Both the position numbers and the translations under genes were made by a program. From UBA7887 sp964408735 (GTDB lineage Bacteria > Pseudomonadota > Alphaproteobacteria > UBA7887): 9,623 nt of DNA. Where the stretch lies: positions 1 through 9,623 of the forward strand of contig CAYPAX010000135.1 in assembly GCA_964408735.1 (NCBI GenBank), in the 5' to 3' direction. The first letter of the stretch is position 1; every line of letters begins with the position of its first letter. Under the pieces are notes generated by a model. The model ran no database searches and had not been told where the DNA came from. It worked only from the letters and a program-made list of their open reading frames with translations. Shown one piece after another: positions 1-6,687 of the stretch.

Positions 1-816
1 CTAGAGCGCTTGTTGGATGGCCTTGCGGTGAGCGTCGAGCCTTTCGACCTATGCCGGGTCGAGGCTGGTGAGCGGCTCGATCTCGGCCGCCACGACCATC
101 CTACAGTCCATTATGTGCTGCGTGGCACGGCCAGTCTCCACGCGGGCCGCGACAGGGCGCTGGCGCTGGCGACGAGCGAGGCGGCGATCGTGCCGGCGGG
201 CTTCACCCAATCGGCCGAGGGCGAGGGGTTGGTGATGGCCTGCGGGGCCATCCATGCCACCACTCTCTCGGGTCGCGGGCTGTTCGATTATCTCGACCGG
301 CCGATTCGCGTCGGTGGCGCCGACGACGCGGGTTTCTCGCGCGCCTTCGAGGCTTTGCTGGAAGAGCTGTCCCAAAGCCGGCCGGGCGCCGAGGCGCTGT
401 CGCGGGCGCTAATGCAGCAATGCCTGGTGGCGGTGCTGCGGCGCTACTGTGCCAGTGGCGAATGCGAAGTGCCGTGGCTGACCGCGCTGGAAGACGAGCG
501 GCTCGGTAGGGCCTTGCAGGCCATGCTCGACGGGCCGGAGGCGCCGCACAGCGTCGAGAGTCTCGCGGACAGCGCGGGCATGAGCCGCTCGGCCTTCGCC
601 GAGCATTTCGCCCGTGCCTTCGGCCGCGGGCCGATCGATTTCCTCAAGGAGCTGCGCTTGCGCCGCGCGGCATCGTTGCTCAGCGCTACCGACACGCCGG
701 TCAAGTCGGTGGGTGCAGCGGTCGGCTTCACGGGGCGCAGCTATTTCAGCCGCGCCTTCCGGGCCCAGTTCGGCCAGTCGCCGGCGGCGTACCGCGCCGC
801 CGTCAGGCCGGGCTGA
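1..816 (+). CDS. AraC-family transcriptional regulator (5'-partial)
   Basis: Cytoplasmic DNA-binding regulator. The reading frame is open to the left edge (codons for L-E-R precede the first possible start, TTG at 10), and the phrase LERLLDGL is typical of the region just inside the N-terminus in this family, so I infer the real start lies upstream of the window. Counting from TTG at 10, residues about 10-95 look like the cupin-type sensory domain of the AraC 'cupin_6' subfamily (VHYVLRGTASLHAG, then AAIVPAGFTQ). Residues about 165-265 are the double helix-turn-helix of AraC/XylS proteins: the first HTH is SVESLADSAGMSRSAFAEHF, the second includes VKSVGAAVGFTGRSYFSRAF, and the hallmark FGQSPAAYR closes it. 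The inducer and targets cannot be told from sequence; regulators of this type often control a neighbouring gene on the left, which is not visible here. Its stop TGA (814-816) lies inside the 3' end of the convergent helicase gene. Confidence 0.93.
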   Translation, partial: LERLLDGLAVSVEPFDLCRVEAGERLDLGRHDHPTVHYVLRGTASLHAGRDRALALATSEAAIVPAGFTQSAEGEGLVMACGAIHATTLSGRGLFDYLDRPIRVGGADDAGFSRAFEALLEELSQSRPGAEALSRALMQQCLVAVLRRYCASGECEVPWLTALEDERLGRALQAMLDGPEAPHSVESLADSAGMSRSAFAEHFARAFGRGPIDFLKELRLRRAASLLSATDTPVKSVGAAVGFTGRSYFSRAFRAQFGQSPAAYRAAVRPG

Positions 817-3073
817 CGAAGCTGTCCATGACCTTCTTGGTGCCGGCCTTGTCGAAGGCGATCTCGAGCTTGTTGCCGTCAATGGCGAGGATCTGACCGT
901 AGCCGAATTTCTGGTGGAAGACGCGACCGCCCTTGGCGAATGTGCCGGGCGCGTGGTCCTGGGTCTCTATGGCGGCGGCAGGCGCGTGTGTCTCGTGGCG
1001 GCGCCAATTGCTGGCACGCCCGCCGAAGCTGGGGCGCTCGAAGGCGCTGGCGTCGATGGCGTCCGCATCGCCGAAGCCCGCGTAATAAGCGGCGGAGACG
1101 CTTTCGCGCTGTATGTGGTCTTGCGGAAGTTCGGCGACGAAGCGCGAAGGCGCCGCTCTTATCCATTGGCCATAGGTCAGGCGGTTGGCGGCATAGAGCA
1201 CCGTCGCGCGACGACGGGCGCGCGTGAGCCCCACATAGGCCAGGCGGCGTTCCTCCTCCAGCGCCTTCACCCCGCCCTCGTCGAGGGAGCGGCGGTTGGG
1301 GAACAGCTCCTCCTCCCAGCCGGGCAGGAAGACCGTATCGAACTCGAGCCCCTTGGCGCCGTGCAGGGTCATCACATTGACCATGTCGCCCGAGGTCGAT
1401 TCGGCGTTCTCCATGACCAGGCTGACATGCTCGAGAAAGCTTTCCAGGTCGTCGAACTCGTCGAGGGCGCTGACCAGCTCCTTGAGGTTCTCCAGCCGCC
1501 CCGGCTCATCCGCCGAGCGATCCTTCTGCCACATGCCGCTATAGCCGGACTCGTCGATCACCATGCCGGCGAGATCGCGTAAGCCCATGCTGTTGCGCAA
1601 GCCCCGCCAGCGCTCGATATTGTCGAGCAGGGTGGCCAGCGCACCGCGCGCGCGCCCGCGCAGCTCGTCGGTCTCGATCAGCTCCCGCGCCGCCGCCTGC
1701 AAGGGGATACCGCGGGCGCGGGCGTGCAGATTGACCGTGCGCAGGCTGGCATCGCCGATGCCGCGCTTGGGCTTGTTGACGATGCGCTCGAAGGCGAGGT
1801 CGTCGGCGGGCTGGGCCAGCGCGCGCAAATAGGCGATGGCGTCGCGGATCTCAAGGCGCTCGTAGAAGCGCAAGCCGCCGATGACGCGGTAGGGCAGGCC
1901 GATCTGCAGAAAGCGCTCCTCGAAGGCGCGGGTCTGGAAACCGGCGCGAACCAGGATCGCCATTTCTCTCAAAGGCTCGCCGTCGCGCTGCAGGGCCTCG
2001 ATGGCTTCCGAGACCGTGCGCGCCTCGTCGTCGCCGTCCCAGGTGCCGAGCACGCGCACCTTGTCGCCGAGCTCGTCGCCGGCCGGGTGCAGGGTCTTGC
2101 CGAGGCGGCCCTCGTTATGAGCGATGACGCCCGAGGCGGCGGCGAGGATGTGCCCGGTGGAGCGGTAGTTGCTTTCCAGGCGCACGATGCGGGCGCCGGG
2201 GAAATCCTTCTCGAAACGCAGGATGTTGCCGACCTCCGCCCCGCGCCAGGCATAGATCGACTGGTCGTCGTCGCCGACGCAGCAGATATTGCGATGGCCC
2301 TGGGCGAGCAGGCGGAGCCAGAGATATTGCGCCACGTTGGTGTCCTGGTACTCGTCCACCAGAATGTAGCGGAAGCGCCGCTGGTAGTCGGCGAGCACCG
2401 CCGCGTCCTTCGCGAACATGGTCAGATTGTGCAGCAGCAGGTCACCGAAATCGGCGGCGTTGAGCTCGGCCAATCGGGTCTGGTACTGGCGGTAGAGCTC
2501 GACCGCGCGGCCGTTGGCGAACTCGCCCGCCTCGTCGCCCGAGACCGCATCGGGCACCAGGCCGCGGTCCTTCCAGCGCCCGATGATGGCGGCCAGCGAG
2601 CGCGCCGGCCATTTCTTGTCGTCGAGGTCGTTGGCGGCCAGGACTTGCTTGACCAGGCGCAGCTGGTCGTCGGTGTCGATGATAGTGAAGTTCGATTCGA
2701 GCCCCACCAGCTCGGCATGGCGGCGCAGCATGCGCGCGGCCATGGCGTGGAAGGTGCCGAGGTGCCAGCCTTCGACCGAGCGCCCGAGCAGGCCCTCGAC
2801 GCGATCCTTCATCTCGCGCGCCGCCTTGTTGGTGAAGGTGACAGTGAGCGTCTCGCCGGGATGGGCCAGGCCCGACCTGAGGATATGTGCGAGGCGCGTG
2901 GTCAGCACCCGCGTCTTGCCCGTGCCGGCGCCGGCCAGCACCAGCACAGGCCCATCCGTTGCCTCGACGGCGGCGCGCTGCGCGTCGTTGAGACTGTCGA
3001 GGTAGGCCGGAGCGGCGGGCGGCACCAGGGGCGGCGCGGGTGCCACATCGCTGAGATCGAAGGGGTCGGACAT
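803..3073 (-). CDS. uvrD: UvrD/PcrA-type ATP-dependent DNA helicase (SF1A, 3'-5')
   Basis: 756-residue superfamily 1A helicase, expected to translocate 3'-5' on single-stranded DNA during nucleotide excision repair, mismatch repair and clearance of stalled complexes. All signature motifs are present in order: Q motif LNDAQRAAVEA (28-38), Walker A GAGTGKT (48-54), motif Ia TFTNKAAREMK (79-89), Walker B VDEYQD (239-244), motif III GDDDQSIYAWRGA (267-279), motif IV ESNYRST (300-306), motif V VMTLHGAKGLEFD (567-579) and motif VI YVGLTRARR (613-621). The C-terminus, residues about 715-753 (GGRVFHQKFGYGQILAI, then GTKKVMDSF), matches the Tudor-like domain of UvrD/PcrA that contacts RNA polymerase. 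Length is normal (720-780 in the family). UvrD and PcrA cannot be separated confidently; uvrD is the usual name in Proteobacteria. The ATG at 3073 has no Shine-Dalgarno but sits 11 nt after a TATACT box, suggesting a leaderless mRNA. The 3' end overlaps the convergent AraC gene by 14 bp. Confidence 0.97.
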   Translation of the reverse strand: MSDPFDLSDVAPAPPLVPPAAPAYLDSLNDAQRAAVEATDGPVLVLAGAGTGKTRVLTTRLAHILRSGLAHPGETLTVTFTNKAAREMKDRVEGLLGRSVEGWHLGTFHAMAARMLRRHAELVGLESNFTIIDTDDQLRLVKQVLAANDLDDKKWPARSLAAIIGRWKDRGLVPDAVSGDEAGEFANGRAVELYRQYQTRLAELNAADFGDLLLHNLTMFAKDAAVLADYQRRFRYILVDEYQDTNVAQYLWLRLLAQGHRNICCVGDDDQSIYAWRGAEVGNILRFEKDFPGARIVRLESNYRSTGHILAAASGVIAHNEGRLGKTLHPAGDELGDKVRVLGTWDGDDEARTVSEAIEALQRDGEPLREMAILVRAGFQTRAFEERFLQIGLPYRVIGGLRFYERLEIRDAIAYLRALAQPADDLAFERIVNKPKRGIGDASLRTVNLHARARGIPLQAAARELIETDELRGRARGALATLLDNIERWRGLRNSMGLRDLAGMVIDESGYSGMWQKDRSADEPGRLENLKELVSALDEFDDLESFLEHVSLVMENAESTSGDMVNVMTLHGAKGLEFDTVFLPGWEEELFPNRRSLDEGGVKALEEERRLAYVGLTRARRRATVLYAANRLTYGQWIRAAPSRFVAELPQDHIQRESVSAAYYAGFGDADAIDASAFERPSFGGRASNWRRHETHAPAAAIETQDHAPGTFAKGGRVFHQKFGYGQILAIDGNKLEIAFDKAGTKKVMDSFVSPA

Positions 3074-3084
3074 AATGCGCAGCG

Positions 3085-3116
3085 AGTATACAGAAAGGCC
3101 GGGAGAGGCAAAGACG
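3085..3116 (-). promoter_or_regulatory. Putative sigma70-like promoter of the uvrD helicase gene
   Basis: Read on the minus strand, TATACT (3090-3085) matches the -10 consensus at five of six positions. A weak -35-like TTTGCC/TTGCCT lies about 15-16 bp upstream. Initiation 6-8 nt after the -10 would start the RNA about 3-5 nt before the ATG at 3073, leaving no space for a ribosome binding site. The -10 is strong and the -35 is weak. Confidence 0.5.
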
Positions 3117-3258
3117 GCGGTGTCGATGGGGTGGCAGGCTGCGGGAGATCACCCCGACAACGCATCGCGCAGACGGTTGCCGGGGTGCGCCCCAGGGCTC
3201 GCCCTCAGACCGGGTTGATACAGGGGCAGGCCCTGAACGTCATGGTGCAACGCAATCG

Positions 3259-3411
3259 CTACTCGTCATTGCCCGCGAAGGTGCCGGAAACGACGCCGCC
3301 ATCCGACAGCACGCCGACCCAGGTGCCGCAGCAATCGGCGGCCATTACGCTATCGGTATAAGTGCGGGCCAAGGCGGCAAGAACGGTCGTGCCAAATCGC
3401 AACGATTTCAT
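3259..3411 (-). CDS. Small hypothetical protein, possibly exported (50 aa)
   Basis: Unrecognised 50-residue ORF ending in TAG. The start at ATG 3411 is chosen because GGAGG (3424-3420) lies 8 nt upstream, an ideal Shine-Dalgarno; an in-frame start 12 codons further up lacks such support. The N-terminus MKSLRFGTTVLAALA resembles the positive n-region and hydrophobic core of a signal peptide, and VMA|AD around residues 24-26 resembles a signal peptidase I site. However, R16 and D20 interrupt the hydrophobic run, so export is uncertain. The remaining 25 or so residues contain a Cys-Cys pair, a GTWVGV segment and a Gly/Val-rich SDGGVVSGTF segment. A plausible promoter lies 80 bp upstream. It stands alone between the helicase and the ADP-ribosylglycohydrolase, separated from both by noncoding DNA. 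It could be a genuine small secreted protein, a decayed fragment of one, or chance. No function is proposed. Confidence 0.45.
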   Translation of the reverse strand: MKSLRFGTTVLAALARTYTDSVMAADCCGTWVGVLSDGGVVSGTFAGNDE

Positions 3412-3491
3412 CGTCGTTGCCTCCAAGTCTCGTTGCTCACACTGCACGGTGACGCGTTATGCTCCCGCATCATTCCACTTTCCGAACGATC

Positions 3492-3519
3492 AGTTTAGCC
3501 ATTGCGCGCCGTGACGCAA
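3492..3519 (-). promoter_or_regulatory. Putative promoter for the 50-aa ORF
   Basis: On the minus strand TTGCGT (3519-3514) is followed after 16 bp by TAAACT (3497-3492), a passable sigma70-like pair (3/6 and 4/6 matches to consensus). It points toward the ORF starting at 3411 and would give an untranslated leader of about 75 nt. It is the best candidate in this gap, but such weak matches also occur by chance. Confidence 0.3.
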
Positions 3520-3569
3520 CCATGCGACTCGGGTGTGGGGGAGAATGCAACTGCGTCAGAGCCGCCGCA

Positions 3570-4493
3570 TTAGTCGGGCGGGCTCACGCTATCCGCCAAT
3601 GACCGGGCCAGCGCCAGCAGGCGATCACATTGCTCGAGCCGTGCCAGGCGTGCCGGCGGCAAGGCGTCGAGGCCGCGCGCGGCGCCCCAGATGGCGCCGG
3701 CCATGGCGGCGATGGTATCGACGTCGCCGCGCAGCGCGATCACGAAGGCCAGCAGGTCATCGAAAGGGCGTGCGCGAAAGCGCAGTGCCACATAGACGGC
3801 CGTGATGCAGGAGCTGGCGGCGGTCACGCCATTTCCCAGCTCGGCGGCCACGGTGCGCGGCGAGGTGGTCTCGTCCGCTCGGAGCCATTCCCCCGCTTGT
3901 TGAAGCTTGCTCAGAAACTCAGGGTGCCGAGCAGTTCGGCACAGTCGTTTGAAGATGTCGCCGGACGGCACGTCGCGGCCGGCGAATGCGGTTGCCAAGG
4001 CAATCACCACGGCGCCTTCGCAGCCCTGCGGGTGGGCGTGGGTGATCTCTGCCGAGGCGCGCGCGGCCTCGATGACCGCCCGGTCGCCGTCGGCGGCAAA
4101 ATACAGGCCCATGACGGGCGCCCGCATGGCGCCGCCATTGCCGAGCGAGCCGTCAGGGAATATCGACCGGTTGGCCTCCTGCCAGGCCTGCCCGCGCCGG
4201 ACCCGCCGCAACAGCTTTGCCGCGCCGGGGCCATAGCCGCGCGACCAGCGATAGGAGCGGGCGAAGCGCCGCGCCAGGTCGTCCTGGTCGACACGGCCGA
4301 TCGCGAGCAGGGACTGCACCACGTCGATGGTCATCTGGGTATCGTCCGACCAGCGCCGCTTGGCCCCCCGCCTGCCGATCAGCGCCCAGACCCCGCGCTC
4401 CAGGGGCCCGCCCTCGTAGGGCGCGCCGAAAGCGTCACCGATGGCGAGGCCAAGCAGCGAGCCGGCGATGCGGTCGGGGTTGGGGTTTTTCAT
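3570..4493 (-). CDS. ADP-ribosylglycohydrolase family protein (DraG/ARH-like)
   Basis: 307-residue member of the ADP-ribosylglycohydrolase (DraG/ARH1-3) family: cytoplasmic, Mg/Mn-dependent enzymes that remove ADP-ribose from proteins or small molecules. The di-metal ligands are visible: GDAFGAPYE (19-27), WSDDTQMT (48-55) with the SDDT signature, and RGDVDTIAAMAGAIWGA (255-271), where D257 and D259 match the GDxDT signature near the C-terminus. Supporting family motifs are GNGGAMRAPVMG (118-129) and THAHPQGCEGA (151-161). Length fits the family (about 290-350). The substrate cannot be named; no nitrogenase genes or DraT partner are visible, so nitrogenase regulation is not supported. The ATG at 4493 has no clear Shine-Dalgarno of its own. 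Instead it overlaps the stop of an 11-codon minicistron (ATGA), which suggests translational coupling. Upstream in the same transcript lies a truncated antitoxin-like regulator fragment. Confidence 0.94.
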   Translation of the reverse strand: MKNPNPDRIAGSLLGLAIGDAFGAPYEGGPLERGVWALIGRRGAKRRWSDDTQMTIDVVQSLLAIGRVDQDDLARRFARSYRWSRGYGPGAAKLLRRVRRGQAWQEANRSIFPDGSLGNGGAMRAPVMGLYFAADGDRAVIEAARASAEITHAHPQGCEGAVVIALATAFAGRDVPSGDIFKRLCRTARHPEFLSKLQQAGEWLRADETTSPRTVAAELGNGVTAASSCITAVYVALRFRARPFDDLLAFVIALRGDVDTIAAMAGAIWGAARGLDALPPARLARLEQCDRLLALARSLADSVSPPD

Positions 4494-4525
4494 TTGCGTT
4501 TCAGGAATGTGGCAGCTCTCGTCAT
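4490..4525 (-). CDS. 11-codon minicistron overlapping the ADP-ribosylglycohydrolase start
   Basis: ATG at 4525 follows directly after the TGA of the truncated regulator (TGA|ATG). It encodes MTRAATFLKRK and stops at TGA 4492-4490, giving an ATGA overlap with the hydrolase start at 4493. A GAGG Shine-Dalgarno (4536-4533) lies 7 nt upstream, whereas the hydrolase start has none. The layout is that of a coupling leader: ribosomes ending here could restart at the hydrolase ATG. It may equally be a by-product of the decay of the upstream gene. The peptide itself is not recognised. Confidence 0.35.
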   Translation of the reverse strand: MTRAATFLKRK

Positions 4526-4687
4526 TCAGCCGCCTCGATGTATCGAGAGGACTCGCGCCGCACTCCCCTTTGACGCAAACCAGACCTTGGGCTCGCCGGG
4601 CTTCGGCTTGCGCTGGCCACGGGCGATCGCCATGGTGCGCGCCTTCATGTCTTCGTAAGTGGCAATGCCGACCTTCAATGTGCTCAT
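4526..4687 (-). pseudogene. Truncated HVO_A0114/COG4190-type DNA-binding regulator (N-terminal fragment)
   Basis: 53 codons from ATG at 4687, with Shine-Dalgarno AGGGGG (4700-4695) 7 nt upstream. The start MSTLKVGIATYEDMKARTMA and the following residues up to PGEPKVWFAS match, from memory, the conserved N-terminus of HVO_A0114-family (COG4190) putative DNA-binding proteins. Those run to roughly 110-130 residues and carry a winged-helix domain after this segment. Many sit beside toxin genes and are thought to act as antitoxins. Here the resemblance ends after ARVLS (about residue 48); only IHRGG and a stop follow, so the helix-turn-helix part is missing. I see neither the missing part nor a toxin gene nearby. 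I therefore call it a degraded or truncated gene. The intact ribosome binding site and open frame mean a short peptide could still be made. It lies immediately upstream of, and appears cotranscribed with, the ADP-ribosylglycohydrolase. Confidence 0.65.
4534..4547. repeat. Short perfect inverted repeat at the end of the truncated regulator
   Basis: CTCGAT-GT-ATCGAG, six-base arms. On the minus-strand RNA it would fold a small hairpin containing part of the GAGG ribosome binding site of the 11-codon minicistron. It begins right where similarity to the regulator family stops, so it could mark a rearrangement junction or act as a local translational switch. It is short enough to be chance. Confidence 0.4.
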
Positions 4688-4765
4688 GGGATCACCCCCT
4701 GAAATAGCTTACTGTCAGCGAACGCAAAGCCCTTCTGCCATGCGACTCCGCTGACTTGTGATCGG

Positions 4766-4867
4766 CACGCGGAGGCGCGGTGACGCGGAGGAAGCGCTGC
4801 TTCTCACGGCGATGCCTCGGTACGGCTCGGGTGACTCGGTCCCTCCGCGTCTCCGCGCTTCCGCGTG
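4766..4867. repeat. 102-bp imperfect inverted repeat, CGCGGAG-rich
   Basis: Left arm 4766-4792 and right arm 4841-4867 are reverse complements at 24 of 27 positions, separated by a 48-bp spacer. Each arm is built of short direct iterations of CGCGGAG/ACGCGGAG. A smaller hairpin (GAAGC-GCT-GCTTC) sits at 4791-4803. The element lies between the 3' end of the CLC gene and the start of the truncated regulator, both on the minus strand. It resembles the intergenic palindromic repeats (REP/MITE-like) found many times in a genome. It would form a very stable hairpin in RNA, but no U-run follows, so it is not a classical terminator; it may still block 3'-exonucleases at the end of the CLC mRNA. The single copy visible here cannot prove dispersal. 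Confidence 0.7.
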
Positions 4868-4920
4868 AGCCCTAATATGGCATTAGGCGACAGCCCGGCC
4901 GATCGCCGACCCGCGCCGCC

Positions 4921-6669
4921 TCAACTCTCCCCATGCTCCCAAGCCCGCTGCCGCAGCAGCGCCCTTGTATACGCTCTGAGCGCCGCCTCTCTCTGCACTA
5001 CCCCGATAAGCCGGCCCGAGGTTCGGGTTTCTACGACCGGGATGAGGCGCTGGTCGGTGGACTCGAAGAGGTCGAGGGCGTGGTTGAGGGTGTCGTCGGG
5101 GGTGAGGCTTTCGATGTGGTCGTCGCAGAGCTCGCCCGCCGTGGCGTCGCGGTCTGCCGCCGGGTCGAAGAGGAGCGAGCGCAGGGTGGCGTGGGGCAGC
5201 ATGCCGGCGAGCTTGCCGGCCTCGTCGGTAACGAACAGGTCTTCCTTGCCGCCGCTGCCCGCCAGGTCGCAGATGGCATCGCCCGCGGTATCCGTCGTCA
5301 CCGTGGCGAAGGCATCGCTCATCAGGCTCGAGATCGGCACGGCGCGGGTCGCGGCGCGCTCGTCGGCGCGGCGCAGGTCGACACCACGAACGGTGAGCTG
5401 GCTGATGAAAAAGGATTGCATGCCGAGCTGGCGGCTGGTCAGCGACGAGACGGCCACCGCCACCATCACGGCGATGGTGGTGGCGTAGTCGCCCGTGAGC
5501 TCGAAGATGATGAGGATGGTCGAGATCGGCGCGCCCAGCACGGCGCCCGTTACCGCGCCCATGCCGACCAGGCTGTAGGTGCTGACGCTGGCCTGCGCGT
5601 CGGGCACGAAGCCGGTGGCGACCAAGCCGAAGGCGGCGCCGGTCAACGCCCCGATACAAAGGCTCGGCGAGAAGACGCCGCCGGCGAAGCCGCTACCCAG
5701 GCTGATGCAGGTCGCAGCCGTCTTGGCCAGCACCAGCACGATCAGCAGCCAGAGGCCGAAACGCCCGGCCAGGGCGCCGTCGGTGGTCTCGTAGCCGACG
5801 CCGATCACTTCCGGATAGACCGCCGCGATGCAGCCCACCAACAGGCCGCCGCCAGCCGGCAACAACCAAGGCGGCACGGGCATCCTGGCGGCCACGCGCG
5901 CGGTCCAGAGCGTGCCATGGACGAACAGCATCGCCACCCCGGCGCAGATCAGCCCGAGCAGGAAGAAGGCGGGCAGCTCGTAATAGGTGGAGATTTCCAG
6001 GCCCGGCACGACGAAGGCGGGGAAGTCGCCGAAATGGGCGCGGGAGATGATGGTGCCGATCACCGCCGAGATCACGACGGGGGTGAAAGTGCCGAGGCCG
6101 TAATGGCCGACCACCACCTCGAGGGCGAAGAAGACGCCGGCGATGGGGGCGTTGAAGGAGGCCGCGACGCCGCTGGCGACACCGCAGCCGAGCAGGGTGA
6201 TGAGCTGCGGCCGGTCGAGGCCCAAACGCCGGCCGAGCCAGCTCCCCATGGTCGCGGCGAGGTGCACCACCGGGCCCTCGCGCCCGACCGAAGCGCCGGC
6301 GCCGAGCGAGACGGCGCTTGCCGCCGTCGCCACCAGGCCATCGCGCAGACGCATGCGCCCGCCGCGCACGGCGCAGGCCTCGATGACATCGGCGACGCCA
6401 TGGGGGCGCCGATCCGGCAGCAGGAAGTAGATCATCACACCGACCAGCAGCCCGCCCACGGCCGGCGCCAGCAGCCGATGCCACCATTCCAGATGAATGG
6501 CCATGGACAGCACAGCTTCCGAGCCGGAGCCGTAGAACAGCAGCTGGAAGCCATCGATGGCGTGGCGGAAGCCGACGGCGCCATAGCCGGCGATGACGCC
6601 GACCACACAGGCCAGCAAGGACAACAGGAGGTGCGGGTTACGCCGCAGACGCTCGCCTAGAAAATGCAA
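4921..6669 (-). CDS. CLC-family chloride channel/transporter with two CBS domains
   Basis: Inner-membrane voltage-gated-chloride-channel (CLC) family protein, about 582 residues: an N-terminal membrane domain of many helices (to about 420) and a cytoplasmic CBS pair (about 446-500 and 509-570), which usually binds adenine nucleotides. Visible motifs: GREGP (129-133, gating glutamate E131), FNAPIAGVFFALEVVV (172-187) and GSGFAGGVFSPSL (325-337). The usual GSGIP anion-binding loop reads HGVAD (90-94). By alignment to E. coli ClcA the internal proton glutamate E203 is replaced by Val185, and Tyr445 probably by Phe421, so transport may be channel-like or use a modified antiport mechanism (inference). 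Start choice: the frame opens at TTG 6687, touching the TAG of the upstream gene, but TTG 6669 has GAGG (6680-6677) 7 nt before it and is preferred; both are rare-type starts. It is the second gene of an operon with the DUF4389 membrane protein. Confidence 0.95.
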   Translation of the reverse strand: MHFLGERLRRNPHLLLSLLACVVGVIAGYGAVGFRHAIDGFQLLFYGSGSEAVLSMAIHLEWWHRLLAPAVGGLLVGVMIYFLLPDRRPHGVADVIEACAVRGGRMRLRDGLVATAASAVSLGAGASVGREGPVVHLAATMGSWLGRRLGLDRPQLITLLGCGVASGVAASFNAPIAGVFFALEVVVGHYGLGTFTPVVISAVIGTIISRAHFGDFPAFVVPGLEISTYYELPAFFLLGLICAGVAMLFVHGTLWTARVAARMPVPPWLLPAGGGLLVGCIAAVYPEVIGVGYETTDGALAGRFGLWLLIVLVLAKTAATCISLGSGFAGGVFSPSLCIGALTGAAFGLVATGFVPDAQASVSTYSLVGMGAVTGAVLGAPISTILIIFELTGDYATTIAVMVAVAVSSLTSRQLGMQSFFISQLTVRGVDLRRADERAATRAVPISSLMSDAFATVTTDTAGDAICDLAGSGGKEDLFVTDEAGKLAGMLPHATLRSLLFDPAADRDATAGELCDDHIESLTPDDTLNHALDLFESTDQRLIPVVETRTSGRLIGVVQREAALRAYTRALLRQRAWEHGES

Positions 6670-6676
6670 CCGACCG

Positions 6677-6680
6677 CCTC
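6677..6680 (-). promoter_or_regulatory. Ribosome binding site deciding the CLC start
   Basis: GAGG on the minus strand, 7 nt before TTG 6669-6667. The alternative TTG at 6687 has no purine-rich site at the right distance and abuts the stop codon of the upstream gene. The site favours the shorter CLC protein beginning (f)M-HFLGERLRR. Confidence 0.5.
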
Positions 6681-6687
6681 GCCGCAA

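Noticed and set aside
3178..3240. Hairpins GGGG-TGCG-CCCC and CAGGG-CCTGC-CCCTG downstream of the 50-aa ORF as a terminator
   Set aside because: Short G+C-rich palindromes without a U-run are expected by chance in DNA of this composition; I could not support a terminator.
1724..3361. 545-codon plus-strand ORF opposite the helicase
   Set aside because: It is the shadow of the helicase coding sequence: high G+C suppresses stops in the antisense frames. The translation has no recognisable domain, while the minus strand has every SF1A helicase motif.
3630..4658. 342-codon plus-strand ORF opposite the ADP-ribosylglycohydrolase
   Set aside because: No domain and biased composition; the opposite strand has the conserved hydrolase metal motifs.
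3570..4687. A toxin-antitoxin-ADP-ribosylation defence island
   Set aside because: Only a truncated antitoxin-like fragment and one ADP-ribosylglycohydrolase are present. There is no ADP-ribosyltransferase, macrodomain partner or toxin gene, so a defence system is not supported by what is visible.
4933..6660. 575-codon plus-strand ORF opposite the CLC gene
   Set aside because: Antisense shadow; the protein is an Asp/Gly/Gln/His-rich low-complexity string, whereas the minus strand encodes a clear CLC with CBS domains.
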